Assembly: GCA_018057765.1 (NCBI GenBank)
Contig: JAGPDB010000015.1
Location: forward strand, 1-45,011
Direction of reading: 5' to 3'
Origin: Acidimicrobiia bacterium
GTDB lineage: Bacteria > Actinomycetota > Acidimicrobiia > IMCC26256 > JAGPDB01
DNA: 45,011 nt
The notes under the pieces were generated by a model. The model ran no database searches and was not told where the DNA came from. It saw nothing but the letters and a program-made list of their open reading frames with translations. Shown one piece after another: positions 24,237 through 32,610 of the stretch (its first letter is position 1; each line of letters starts with the position of its first letter). The position numbers and the translations under genes were made by a program.

Positions 24237-24815
24237 TTATGGAAGTTCGCTTATACCGCATACTTTGAATTTTCCATTTTCCTTATGTACCGATGTTACA
24301 GCATTATATGTCTTATTGCCGTCTCCATTATCTCTAACTACTTTGCCTGATACTTTTGTAAAGCCATCAACTGAATCACTTTTTACGGAGTTAAAGTTGT
24401 AAGATACAACATTTCCATATATTCCTATTTGGTCGATAATATCAGACTCAAATTCGCTAACACTACTGTAGCCTGTGCCTTTCTCGCATAACAAAGATGA
24501 GAGATCATCACCATCTTTTGCAGCTTTGTAAAAATTATTTGTAGCGTCTAACGCTGGTTTTGATTTTGAATAGACAAAATAAGTGCATCCTCCTATACCT
24601 AGACCACAAAGCAGTAAAGACGATACAAGTGCAATTATTAGCCACTTAACATATTTTCGCTTTTTAGGTTTTTGACTATATGGATCGGGATACTGGCTTT
24701 GATATTGTGGATTCTCTGGCGCTGCAGGAGGCATAGGTATTTCAGGAATATAAGGGTTTTGTGGTTGTTGAATATTATCAGGGTTAGGTTCAAGTGGGTC
24801 TATGTTGTCTGGCAT
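24237..24815 (-). CDS. membrane protein with Pro-rich cytosolic tail and extracytoplasmic DUF4878-like domain
   Basis: A 192-residue protein. The first 55 residues are rich in Pro, Asn, Gln and Tyr (QYQSQYPDPYSQKPKKRKY), then comes one helix (WLIIALVSSLLLCGLGIGG) and an exported domain of about 110 residues starting with ATNNFYKAAKDGD. A Pro-rich tail, one helix and a small cystatin/NTF2-like domain is a common actinobacterial layout, often labelled DUF4878. Two exported Cys (SLLCEK and FKVCGIS) may pair. AGGA lies before the ATG. The PAP2 gene follows after 16 bases; whether they work together is unknown. Confidence 0.72.
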   Translation of the reverse strand: MPDNIDPLEPNPDNIQQPQNPYIPEIPMPPAAPENPQYQSQYPDPYSQKPKKRKYVKWLIIALVSSLLLCGLGIGGCTYFVYSKSKPALDATNNFYKAAKDGDDLSSLLCEKGTGYSSVSEFESDIIDQIGIYGNVVSYNFNSVKSDSVDGFTKVSGKVVRDNGDGNKTYNAVTSVHKENGKFKVCGISELP

Positions 24816-24865
24816 TTCTTTTCCTGTCTTAAAAGGTAATAATATTTGAAAAAATACTACACGAT

Positions 24866-24905
24866 CCTAAATAAATAGAATGGTTATAGCCTAAGATAAA
24901 TAGAA
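24866..24905. repeat. direct repeat upstream of tldD
   Basis: CCTAAATAAATAGAA (24866-24880) and CCTAAGATAAATAGAA (24890-24905) differ by one inserted G and are 24 bases apart start to start. They end 21 bases before the tldD ATG, between two divergent genes, and could be a pair of binding sites. Confidence 0.5.
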
Positions 24906-24926
24906 AGATATAGGAAAGTAAATTAC

Positions 24927-26336
24927 ATGTTTGATCAACAACTAATACAAGAAACGTTGGATTACGCCAAATCTAAAGGTGCAGATTTTGCTGAAGCATT
25001 TTGTGAGCAAACAACATCAGTTGCTACTGCCCTTGATGAAAAGAGAATAGATACTCGAACAAGCGGTTCTACTAATGGTGTTGGCATAAGAGTTATTAAT
25101 AATTCTAGAGTTGGTTATGCTTATACAAGCACAATTTCTTCACTTGGGCTTAAAGCTACTGTAGATGCCGCATGTATTTCTGCAGGTGTTGGTGGTATAT
25201 CACCAAGTGGTAAGGGTGTTGATGCAAATCTTTTTATAAACGACAAAAATACGATAGCGAATCAAGAAAGTGAAGCTGAAGCTAGCTTTCAAGATCCAGC
25301 TTTAAAAACTGCGGAACGTTTGCGAGAAATTGATGAAGTGGTAAGAAGTTATGATCGCAAGATTGTAGAAGCTTCCGCAACGATTGCACAAAATCGTCGT
25401 GATATTTTAATAATGAATACTTATGGCTTGAATGTTTTTGATTCTCAACCTAGAACTCGTCTGGGTGTGCGAGCTTTTGCAAAAGATGCGAATTCTTTCC
25501 AAGATTCACACGAAGGCCCTGGTCGTTCTTTGGGTATAGGATTTTTTGATCAATTTGATATTGATGAAATAGCAAAAACTGCTGCTAAGCGTGCTGTTAC
25601 TTTATTAGATGCTGTTGATTGTCCTAGTGGTAATTTTCCTGTGATATTAAAAAAAGGTGCAGGTGGAGTATTATTTCACGAAGCATGCGGACATGGTTTA
25701 GAAGCTGATCATATCGACAAAGGTCTAAGCGTTTTTGCTGGTAAAAAAGGAACTCAAGTTGCATCAAATCTAGTTACAGTTGTTGACGATGGAACTATGG
25801 AAAATGAATGGGGTACATACAAATTTGATGATGAAGGCAATGCTGCTCAAAAGAATGTTTTAATTCAAGATGGTATTTTGAATGATTACATGTTCGATGT
25901 TTTACGTTCAACGAAACTCGAACATAATATTTCTGGAAATGGCCGTAGAGAGACTTACGAATATGTGCCCATGGTTCGTATGACTAATACTTATTTAGAA
26001 AAAGGGAAATCAAAGGTAGAAGATATTTTTACTTCCACTGAATTTGGAATTTATTGTGTTGCACTTGGAGGCGGCCAAGTAGATACAACAACTGGTGATT
26101 TTGTTTTTGGTATTTCAGAAGGCTATATAGTCCGGAATGGTTTAATCTGTGAGCCTGTAAAAGGTGCAACCCTTATTGGGAATGGTTTAGAAACATTATT
26201 AAATATTGATATGGTTGCAGATGATTTTGATACATGGGCTGGAACATGTGGTAAAAATGGTCAAGGTGTTCCAGTCTCTAGCGGTCAGCCTACGCTTCGA
26301 GTGTCATCAATGACTGTTGGAGGTACAGCACAATGA
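24927..26336 (+). CDS. tldD: metalloprotease TldD
   Basis: A 469-residue U62-family protease subunit. The zinc site is HEACGHGLEAD near residue 250 (the HExxxH motif specific to TldD), and ISEGYIVRNGLICEPVKGATLIGNG (split here as ISEGYIVRNG and PVKGATLIGNG) is the conserved C-terminal strand. TldD and TldE form a heterodimer whose narrow chamber admits only unfolded peptides; it matures or degrades small peptides such as microcin B17 and CcdA. No such peptide gene is seen nearby. AGGAAAG precedes the ATG, and the stop overlaps the tldE start as ATGA. Confidence 0.94.
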   Translation: MFDQQLIQETLDYAKSKGADFAEAFCEQTTSVATALDEKRIDTRTSGSTNGVGIRVINNSRVGYAYTSTISSLGLKATVDAACISAGVGGISPSGKGVDANLFINDKNTIANQESEAEASFQDPALKTAERLREIDEVVRSYDRKIVEASATIAQNRRDILIMNTYGLNVFDSQPRTRLGVRAFAKDANSFQDSHEGPGRSLGIGFFDQFDIDEIAKTAAKRAVTLLDAVDCPSGNFPVILKKGAGGVLFHEACGHGLEADHIDKGLSVFAGKKGTQVASNLVTVVDDGTMENEWGTYKFDDEGNAAQKNVLIQDGILNDYMFDVLRSTKLEHNISGNGRRETYEYVPMVRMTNTYLEKGKSKVEDIFTSTEFGIYCVALGGGQVDTTTGDFVFGISEGYIVRNGLICEPVKGATLIGNGLETLLNIDMVADDFDTWAGTCGKNGQGVPVSSGQPTLRVSSMTVGGTAQ

Positions 26337-27739
26337 GTACTAAATCTAATCTTATATCTGCTGATGAATTAAAAATGTTAAAAGATACGTCCTCTTTAGA
26401 AAAGATTGCAAAACAATATTCGTCAAAAGCAAGAGCTGGCGAGGAAATAGAAGTATATGTTTCCAGTGGCTGTGATGTCGAAATTTCTATTTATGATGGT
26501 GAAGTAGAAAACATGTCAACTGCGAGTACGACCGCTTTAGGGATACGGGTGATCGTTGACCACCGCGAAGGAAGTGCTTGGACCGAATCTTTAGATCCAG
26601 AACAGATCGATAAAGCACTTTTTGCCGCTAGAGAGAATGCAACTATTGCAGAAGCGGATGAATTTGCCAGTTTAGTGACCCCAGAAATGATCGATGACGA
26701 AGAAGTTACTATTCAAAATGGTTGGTCTGATTCTATACTTACAACTACCTTAGATGATAAATTGAAACTTGCTATTGAACTTGATAATTATGCGAGAAGT
26801 TTAAGTAATCAAATCAAAGATGTTGAAGCATCAAGTTATGATGATGGTTGGGGACACAGTGTCGTTGCTAATTCTCATGGAATATTAGTGAGCAACAGTA
26901 ATACAAGTTCTAGCTGTTCAACTGAGATGGTTTTTGGTGAAGGTAAAGATGCTGTTTCCTCGAGCGGCTTTTCTTATGCACGCGGTTTTGAAAATATCAT
27001 ATTCCAAGAAGCCGGCGATATGGCTTTGCGTGACGGTCTTCCAATGATTGGTGCTACTCAACCTATTAGTGCGAAACTTCCTGTAATTTTTGATCCTATG
27101 GTTGGTGCTCAATTTTTAGGTTTGATTGGGTCAATGTTGAGTGGTACTGCTGTATCGAAAGGTAGAGCGTTATTGGCTGACCGACTTGGTACTCAGATTG
27201 CGAATTCTAATTTAACCCTTATCGATGATCCAACAAATATAAATTCATTTAATAGCTCTAGTTATGATAGCGAAGGTATGCCTGTTCGAAAAAATATCTT
27301 CGTTGAAAATGGTATATTAAAACAATTCGCACATTCAATGTATTCGTCACGTCGGTTAAAGATGTCGGCAAATGCTTGTGCAAAGCGTGGAGGTGTTGCC
27401 TCTCGACCTGGTGCTGGTATGAGGACTTTTTTAGCTGTTCCCACGGGAGAGTCTTTAGAAGAGCTGTTTGAAAAAGTAGGTGAAGCTATTCTTGTTAAAC
27501 ATATCTTAGGTGTTCACTCTGGTGTTAATACTTTATCTGGTGATTTTTCAGTGGGTGCACAAGGAGTCTGGATACGGGATGGCCGTATTGCTGAAGGTTT
27601 TAAAGAAGCAACTATTGCTTCTAATCTTTTAACTATGCTTTCAAACATTAGTGCCGTTGCAAATGACACGTGGTGGTTGCCTGGCTCTAGCGTAGGAAAT
27701 TCACTTTTACTTGATGAAATGGTTATGACAGGAAAATAG
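26333..27739 (+). CDS. pmbA: TldE/PmbA subunit of the TldD-TldE protease
   Basis: A 468-residue partner of TldD. It shares the fold but lacks the HExxxH zinc site, as expected for TldE/PmbA. The conserved C-terminal region reads LSGDFSVGAQGVWIRDGR and AEGFKEATIASNLLTML. The start ATG overlaps the tldD stop, giving coupled 1:1 synthesis. It converges on uppP with a 30-base gap. Confidence 0.94.
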   Translation: MSTKSNLISADELKMLKDTSSLEKIAKQYSSKARAGEEIEVYVSSGCDVEISIYDGEVENMSTASTTALGIRVIVDHREGSAWTESLDPEQIDKALFAARENATIAEADEFASLVTPEMIDDEEVTIQNGWSDSILTTTLDDKLKLAIELDNYARSLSNQIKDVEASSYDDGWGHSVVANSHGILVSNSNTSSSCSTEMVFGEGKDAVSSSGFSYARGFENIIFQEAGDMALRDGLPMIGATQPISAKLPVIFDPMVGAQFLGLIGSMLSGTAVSKGRALLADRLGTQIANSNLTLIDDPTNINSFNSSSYDSEGMPVRKNIFVENGILKQFAHSMYSSRRLKMSANACAKRGGVASRPGAGMRTFLAVPTGESLEELFEKVGEAILVKHILGVHSGVNTLSGDFSVGAQGVWIRDGRIAEGFKEATIASNLLTMLSNISAVANDTWWLPGSSVGNSLLLDEMVMTGK

Positions 27740-27769
27740 TTATATCTCTAATCATTATTATTTGACGAT

Positions 27770-28588
27770 TTATTTGATAACAAGCCAAACAAAAATACCA
27801 ATACCGGCAATGATTCGATATATAACAAAGCTTGTAAAAGGTTTATTTCTTACTAGCTTTAGTAAATAGAATACTGCAAAATAACCAACTATTGCTGAGG
27901 TAACTGCACCTGAAATCATTGGCCAGTACATATCAGAAGTTATTGTTCCCTGAGAAATACCTTTCGCACCTGAATATAGAGCAGCGCCTGCAACTATTGG
28001 AATTAACATCAAGAAGCTGAGCCTTGCACTTGCTTCACGTGTGAAGTTTTTCAATCTCAAAGCTGTCATTGTGATACCGCTTCTCGATACGCCGGGTTGT
28101 AAAGCAAAAGCCTGTGAGACACCAACCACTAAGACGTCTTTAAAATTGAATTCGTCGGTATTCCTATTTCCTTTCAGTCGATCAGCAAGGTATAAAATAA
28201 TCGCAAAAATAATAAGCATAGAAGCTATTAGTGCTGGCTTTGAAAGATGTTGAGCTATTTTGTCTTCGAATAATGCGCCTAGTAAAGCTCCAGGGATTGC
28301 CGTAAGTAAAATAAAAACACCAAGACGACTTTGTTGATTTAATTTTTTAGTTTTTAAAGTTTCTAAGCAGCCTTTAATTATTTCTATTATATCTTTACGT
28401 AAATATACTATTGCTCCAACTAATGTTCCTGCATGTAAAGCTATGTCAAATGTTTTTTCTGCCGTCGCACTTAAATCATTCCATCCTAATATCTGTGGAA
28501 TTATTGCCAGGTGTCCACTCGATGATATAGGAAGGAATTCTGTTAGACCTTGAATTATTCCAAGGATAATTGCATGTAATATAGGCAT
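27770..28588 (-). CDS. uppP: undecaprenyl-diphosphatase UppP (BacA family)
   Basis: A 272-residue polytopic membrane enzyme that removes a phosphate from undecaprenyl diphosphate so the carrier can be reused in cell-wall synthesis. Both active-site motifs are present: LTEFLPISSSGHLAI (residues 15-29) and LQPGVSRSGITMTALRLK (near 162-179). Overproduction of this family gives bacitracin resistance. TATCAT lies exactly six bases before the ATG on the minus strand, without a ribosome site, which suggests its own leaderless transcript even though two genes upstream run in the same direction. Confidence 0.96.
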   Translation of the reverse strand: MPILHAIILGIIQGLTEFLPISSSGHLAIIPQILGWNDLSATAEKTFDIALHAGTLVGAIVYLRKDIIEIIKGCLETLKTKKLNQQSRLGVFILLTAIPGALLGALFEDKIAQHLSKPALIASMLIIFAIILYLADRLKGNRNTDEFNFKDVLVVGVSQAFALQPGVSRSGITMTALRLKNFTREASARLSFLMLIPIVAGAALYSGAKGISQGTITSDMYWPMISGAVTSAIVGYFAVFYLLKLVRNKPFTSFVIYRIIAGIGIFVWLVIK

Positions 28589-28594
28589 TGACCC

Positions 28595-28600
28595 ATGATA
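28595..28600 (-). promoter_or_regulatory. -10 box of uppP (leaderless layout)
   Basis: TATCAT on the minus strand, six bases from the start ATG. The -35 region is not recognisable. Confidence 0.4.
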
Positions 28601-28639
28601 GTTTCTTTAAAGTTACCATTTGGAACTTTCAGCTCTATA

Positions 28640-29272
28640 TCATTTTTGTTTTAATGCCATATGTAATTCGCCAGTTACGAGTGCAGTTGAGATTGCAAGT
28701 GCTTCATCTGATGATACTATAACATAATATCCTGGATCTTGATTTTCTGTAACACCCGTAGCCGATGATGAACTTGTTAAAGAAGAATCAAAAATAATCT
28801 CTGCATCTTCTGCAATTACATCAGACCCAAATCCATCAGGTATAGTTGCAATAATATCGCTATATTGAGCCAAGTCTATATTGATAATATCTGTGGTTGG
28901 AATGAATATGATTCGTTGATCGTTTTCCAATGTGGCATCAATTGAAGTTGTTGTCATATTTTTTAGAAGAATAGAATTTTTTCTAATATTAGTATTTGCA
29001 AATAATACTTTGTTCTTATTTAGAGATGCTTGCGTAATTGCATTTTTAGGCGCATCGTTAGCAAACATTTGATGCGATTCAAGTTTACTAGTTTGGATTT
29101 TTTCGCCTTTTAGCAAATTACTTCTAAGTAAATAATAGTTCTTTCTTTCACCATGTTCTATTGTTTGATCTCGCCACGTAGATACTGTAGAAATTATAGT
29201 TATTGTAATAATAACTATAGATATGCCACTAGCAATTGAAATATATTTTGATTTAGGAGATCTTTTCAACAT
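28640..29272 (-). CDS. membrane-anchored SAF-domain protein
   Basis: A 210-residue protein with one N-terminal helix (ISIASGISIVIITITIIST), then a domain resembling SAF/CpaB (RcpC): YYLLRSNLLKGEKIQTSKLE followed by a second strand-turn block (ANTNIRKNSILLKN). In pili systems CpaB stabilises the outer-membrane channel, but here there are no pilus genes, and actinobacteria often keep a single SAF protein next to fmdB, as here. A role in the cell envelope is inferred only. It lies between fmdB and uppP with gaps of 46 and 51 bases. Confidence 0.75.
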   Translation of the reverse strand: MLKRSPKSKYISIASGISIVIITITIISTVSTWRDQTIEHGERKNYYLLRSNLLKGEKIQTSKLESHQMFANDAPKNAITQASLNKNKVLFANTNIRKNSILLKNMTTTSIDATLENDQRIIFIPTTDIINIDLAQYSDIIATIPDGFGSDVIAEDAEIIFDSSLTSSSSATGVTENQDPGYYVIVSSDEALAISTALVTGELHMALKQK

Positions 29273-29318
29273 TTAAACATTATTACATGTTTATACAAGA
29301 TATTGCAAGATATTTCTA

Positions 29319-29732
29319 CTATTTATTCTTCTCTTTATTCTTACTGCCCGATTTTTCAACCTTTAGAGCACCTTTATGACTGTCAGATGTATTAGACGAA
29401 GAAGATTCTGAAGGCTTAGATGTTCCCGCTACTTGCGAATCAGTGGAGGGAGCCGATTGAGCCGATGAATCTGTTTTGGCCGATGAATCACCAGAAGCTT
29501 TAGAAGCTTTTGAAGTTTTAGTACTTGAGTCAGCACGAGAATCAGTCTTATAAAATCCTGAACCTTTCCACACAATACCCACTGAAGAAAAAACTTTAAC
29601 TAATTCTCCTCCACAATCTCCATTAATTGAGTCAGACTCATGATTATGGATTTTATAAGGATCGTCAGACATCTTTTGTTCAACATCAAATTGTTGATTA
29701 CATTTATTGCATCGATATTCGTACATAGGCAT
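29319..29732 (-). CDS. FmdB-family zinc-ribbon protein with Ser-rich tail
   Basis: A 137-residue protein. The N-terminal FmdB domain reads MPMYEYRCNKCNQQFDVEQ and later VWKGSGFYKTDSR. The family normally binds zinc with two CxxC pairs; here C8/C11 remain, but the second pair is reduced to C40 (NGDCGGEL) after an insertion containing H29 and H31, so the fourth ligand may be a His. The last 70 residues are a Ser/Thr/Lys-rich disordered tail. Mycobacterium tuberculosis has a comparable Ser-rich FmdB protein two genes from galU, and galU is equally close here. Function is unsettled. Confidence 0.9.
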   Translation of the reverse strand: MPMYEYRCNKCNQQFDVEQKMSDDPYKIHNHESDSINGDCGGELVKVFSSVGIVWKGSGFYKTDSRADSSTKTSKASKASGDSSAKTDSSAQSAPSTDSQVAGTSKPSESSSSNTSDSHKGALKVEKSGSKNKEKNK

Positions 29733-29819
29733 TTGGCTATTTTACTTTTAAATAGCGATATAATTAGCATTTCTGGGCCTATATATTAGTCAAAATAACT
29801 ACACAGCATTTTGGTAGAT

Positions 29820-29825
29820 TAGAAT
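29820..29825 (+). promoter_or_regulatory. -10 box of plsY (leaderless layout)
   Basis: TAGAAT is followed by CTTGTG (six bases) and the GTG at 29832, or by three bases and the GTG at 29829. No ribosome site is present. Confidence 0.45.
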
Positions 29826-29831
29826 CTTGTG

Positions 29832-30440
29832 GTGAATTTATATATCTTGCTTGTAATCCCAGCATATCTTATAGGCATGATTCCATTTTCTGTTATTGTT
29901 GCCAAGAAAGCTGGCTTTGATCTATATAAAACAGGTTCTAACAACCCAGGTGCTTCTAACGTAATTCGTGTAGCTGGTTGGAAATGGGGAATGTTGGCAA
30001 TGGGGTTAGACATCCTTAAAGGACTTGTTCCAACTTTATTAAGCTCGATCTTTATAGTGAAATTACTTAATGATGATGACCAGGTCGCACGAATAATAAC
30101 TTTCCTTGTCGGTGTTGGCGCTATAGCTGGCCATGTATTCCCACTAATGCGAAAAGGTGGTAAAGGAGTTGCGACAGGGGGTGGGGTTGCTGTTGCATTA
30201 TTTCCTATACAGGGAATAACAGCAATTTTAATTTGGGCATTAATAATGCGTATATCTAAAAAGCCTGTAGTTGCATCTATGGTAGCTATTGGAATACTTA
30301 CTATAGCAATAGGAATTAAACATCAATATTTATGGGAGTTCATACTTGTTTTTGGTCTTTACGTTTTAATTACAATTAGACATATTCCTAATATAATGCG
30401 TATGATAAAAAATACTGAAAATAGTGTAAAAAGGGTTTAA
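29832..30440 (+). CDS. plsY: glycerol-3-phosphate acyltransferase PlsY
   Basis: A 202-residue polytopic enzyme that transfers an acyl chain from acyl-phosphate to glycerol 3-phosphate, the first step of phospholipid synthesis. The three family motifs are visible: SVIVAKKAGFDLYKTGSNNP then GASNVIRVAG, and GHVFPLMRKGGKGVATGGG. Two adjacent GTG codons could start it (29829 and 29832); I favour the second because it lies six bases from a TAGAAT box, the spacing seen at other genes here. It is divergent from fmdB and upstream of galU. Confidence 0.94.
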   Translation: MNLYILLVIPAYLIGMIPFSVIVAKKAGFDLYKTGSNNPGASNVIRVAGWKWGMLAMGLDILKGLVPTLLSSIFIVKLLNDDDQVARIITFLVGVGAIAGHVFPLMRKGGKGVATGGGVAVALFPIQGITAILIWALIMRISKKPVVASMVAIGILTIAIGIKHQYLWEFILVFGLYVLITIRHIPNIMRMIKNTENSVKRV

Positions 30441-30518
30441 CCATCAATTAGAGATAGCTTTTAATTGTACAAAATTCATATTTAGTGCAAGAATATTGAA
30501 AGAGAATCATGGAGAATA

Positions 30519-31421
30519 ATGAGTATCGATAATAAAATAACAACTGCCGTTATTCCTGCAGCTGGACTTGGAACAAGATTTCTTCCATTAACAAAAAGCC
30601 AACCAAAAGAAATGTTACCGATTGTAGATAAGCCCGCGATCCAATATGTAGTTGAAGAAGCAGTTAATGCTGGTATTACAGATATATTAGTGATAACAGG
30701 ACGTGGTAAGAGAGCCATAGAAGATCATTTTGATAGAAATTTTGAGCTTGATTTTAGGTTATTGGAAAAACAAAAGTTAGTAGAGTTAGAAGCATTAGAG
30801 AAAATTGAATCATTAGCTAACATCCACTATATCCGTCAACGTGATGCTAAAGGTCTGGGCGATGCTGTAGGTGTAGCAAGATATCATGTAGGAAATTCAC
30901 CATTTGTTGTCATGCTTGGAGACGATATTATGGTTGATGATTCTGCATTATTAAAAAGTATGTTGAATGATTATAAGCAAACGAGATCTAACATTATTGC
31001 TTTGATGAGGGTTGAAGGTGAAGACATTTCTAATTATGGATGTGTAGCCCTAGAAAATGATTTAGATCTTATAACAAGTGCGGATTCTCAAGACAAGCCA
31101 ATAGAAATTTCAAAACTTGTTGAAAAACCAAATTTGAAAGATGCTCCAAGTAACTTAGCTATCATGGGAAGATATATATTAAATCCTGAAATATTTGATT
31201 GTATTGAGTCTATTACAGCTGGAAGTAACGGCGAAATACAATTAACAGACGCTATATCGCTACTTTCGAAATCGCAGAAAATATATGGACGGATATTAGA
31301 AAGAGGCAGATTCGATATTGGTCAAAAATCTGAATGGATAATAGCAAATGTTACTTTAGCTATGGAAAGGCCTGAGCTAAGGGATGAAATCACACTAGCT
31401 CTTAAAAAGATGCTTAGTTAG
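30519..31421 (+). CDS. galU: UTP-glucose-1-phosphate uridylyltransferase
   Basis: A 300-residue nucleotidyltransferase making UDP-glucose for envelope sugars. Signature segments: AAGLGTRFLPLTKSQPKEML at the N-terminus, VDKPAIQYVVEEAVNAG, and TGRGKRAIEDHFDRNFELD. LVEKPNLKDAPSNLAIMGRY is the second sugar-binding block. GGAG before the ATG supports the start. Its position before moaC and sepX matches the galU neighbourhood of other actinobacteria. Confidence 0.96.
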   Translation: MSIDNKITTAVIPAAGLGTRFLPLTKSQPKEMLPIVDKPAIQYVVEEAVNAGITDILVITGRGKRAIEDHFDRNFELDFRLLEKQKLVELEALEKIESLANIHYIRQRDAKGLGDAVGVARYHVGNSPFVVMLGDDIMVDDSALLKSMLNDYKQTRSNIIALMRVEGEDISNYGCVALENDLDLITSADSQDKPIEISKLVEKPNLKDAPSNLAIMGRYILNPEIFDCIESITAGSNGEIQLTDAISLLSKSQKIYGRILERGRFDIGQKSEWIIANVTLAMERPELRDEITLALKKMLS

Positions 31422-31504
31422 TAACAAATAATTGCAAGTTCAGTAGATAATAATTGTTTATTGTCATAACATAGACATAAAATGAGTGAGTAGAATAGAG
31501 AGTC

Positions 31505-32002
31505 ATGCCAGAGTATACATATCTTGATCCAATAGGTCGTTCACGCGCAGGCGAGTCATCAGCGAAAGAACCAGTGCATCGTCGAGCAGTGGCAAGATGC
31601 AAGGTCAGGATGCTAGAAGATACCGCTAACTCAATAGCAACTGGATCTATGACTAAAGGAGATGTTTTAGCAACAGCAAGAGTTGCAGGTATGCAAGCCG
31701 CTAAACAAACATCAAACTTCATTCCACTGTGTCACCCACTGTTGGTTCAAAGTATATTTGTAAATTTCCGTTTAGAAGAAAATTTTGTTGAAGTTGAAAG
31801 TCAAGTTGATACTATCGATAGAACTGGTGTTGAGATGGAAGCCATGATGGCTTGTTCTGTTGCTGCACTAACTATCTATGATATGTGTAAAAGTATTGAT
31901 CGCACAATGGAAATTACCGATTTAGCGCTGTGGGAAAAAAGTGGTGGAAGCCAAGGCACATGGAGAAGAAGTTCAAATTTTGATGAAGATATCGAATATT
32001 AA
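31505..32002 (+). CDS. moaC: cyclic pyranopterin monophosphate synthase MoaC
   Basis: A 165-residue enzyme of molybdenum-cofactor synthesis that forms cyclic pyranopterin monophosphate from the MoaA product. Typical segments: HRRAVARCKVRM, GDVLATARVAGMQAAKQTS, IPLCHPLLV, DRTGVEMEAMMACSVAALTI and YDMCKSIDRTMEI with the catalytic Lys. No other moa gene is in the window. TAGAAT lies eight bases before the ATG (31491-31496), so the leader is short or absent. Confidence 0.96.
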   Translation: MPEYTYLDPIGRSRAGESSAKEPVHRRAVARCKVRMLEDTANSIATGSMTKGDVLATARVAGMQAAKQTSNFIPLCHPLLVQSIFVNFRLEENFVEVESQVDTIDRTGVEMEAMMACSVAALTIYDMCKSIDRTMEITDLALWEKSGGSQGTWRRSSNFDEDIEY

Positions 32003-32031
32003 TAATCCCAGTTCAAGTTCAACAAATTGCA

Positions 32032-32061
32032 TTGACTACATCAAACCAACTTGACTAGATA
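32032..32061 (+). promoter_or_regulatory. candidate promoter of the sepX-trpEG unit
   Basis: TTGACT (32032-32037) and TAGATA (32056-32061) are 18 bases apart. TAGATA is followed after six bases by an ATG at 32068 that opens a 23-codon leader ORF. Confidence 0.45.
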
Positions 32062-32067
32062 GTTATT

Positions 32068-32139
32068 ATGAAATCCAACAATAACCACAAAATATTAGCT
32101 AAAGTGTATGTCACAAGCTCAGTTAAAGAAATGAGCTAG
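32068..32139 (+). CDS. possible 23-residue leader peptide in frame with sepX
   Basis: An ATG six bases after the TAGATA box opens a 23-codon frame (MKSNNNHKILAKVYVTSSVK, EMS) that ends at TAG (32137-32139). One codon (GGA) later, in the same frame, comes the GTG start of sepX. The sepX start lacks a well-spaced ribosome site, so translation of this leader could deliver ribosomes to it. The peptide contains no Trp, so it is not a trp attenuator. It may be chance. Confidence 0.3.
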   Translation: MKSNNNHKILAKVYVTSSVKEMS

Positions 32140-32142
32140 GGA

Positions 32143-32592
32143 GTGACCATTCCAGTATTAATTATCCTCGGTGCCCTTTGGGCTGCGGTGCTTGTCCCGC
32201 CACTACTTCGTGCACACGCAGATTCAAAATCAACATCAATTGGCGAACTGTCTAATAAGCTTGGCGTATTGAATAAAAATAATTCTGCAATGAAATTAAA
32301 AACAAGTACTTATTCATCCCTTGTTCCTAATAAGGGTAAAGTGCAAAATCTCAATAAAAGTTCTACTACTGCAAAACGAAGAAAAGATATTTTATTAGCA
32401 TTAGGAATAGCTTGTCTAGTCACACTGGTTTTAGCTTTCTTTACTTCAAATATCTTGTTATGGGTATTAAATATCATTCTCGATATTTGCCTCGGATCAT
32501 ATATATATTTATTGCTAAAACTTGAAGAAATTAGAAAAATTCGTCAAAATTCTTCTAATAAACTAGGCAATAAAAATATGAAACATTTTTAG
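32143..32592 (+). CDS. SepX/GlpR-like divisome membrane protein (short form)
   Basis: A 149-residue membrane protein. It opens with a helix ending in the SepX signature (IPVLIILGALWAAVLVPPLL, then RAHADSKSTSIGEL), passes through a polar linker, has two more helices (about residues 84-104 and 107-128), and ends in a basic tail. SepX/GlpR is an actinobacterial cell-division protein that interacts with FtsZ-ring components. Known members are mostly longer, with an extended cytosolic C-terminus that is missing here. The position supports the call: galU, a molybdopterin gene and sepX/glpR are neighbours in mycobacteria and streptomycetes. The start is GTG. trpEG follows after 18 bases. Confidence 0.7.
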   Translation: MTIPVLIILGALWAAVLVPPLLRAHADSKSTSIGELSNKLGVLNKNNSAMKLKTSTYSSLVPNKGKVQNLNKSSTTAKRRKDILLALGIACLVTLVLAFFTSNILLWVLNIILDICLGSYIYLLLKLEEIRKIRQNSSNKLGNKNMKHF

Positions 32593-32610
32593 TACTAACT
32601 ATCTATTCAT

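Noticed and set aside
32068-32139. The leader ORF before sepX as a tryptophan attenuator for trpEG
   Set aside because: It contains no Trp codon, no terminator/antiterminator pair follows it, and trpEG starts 450 bases further on.
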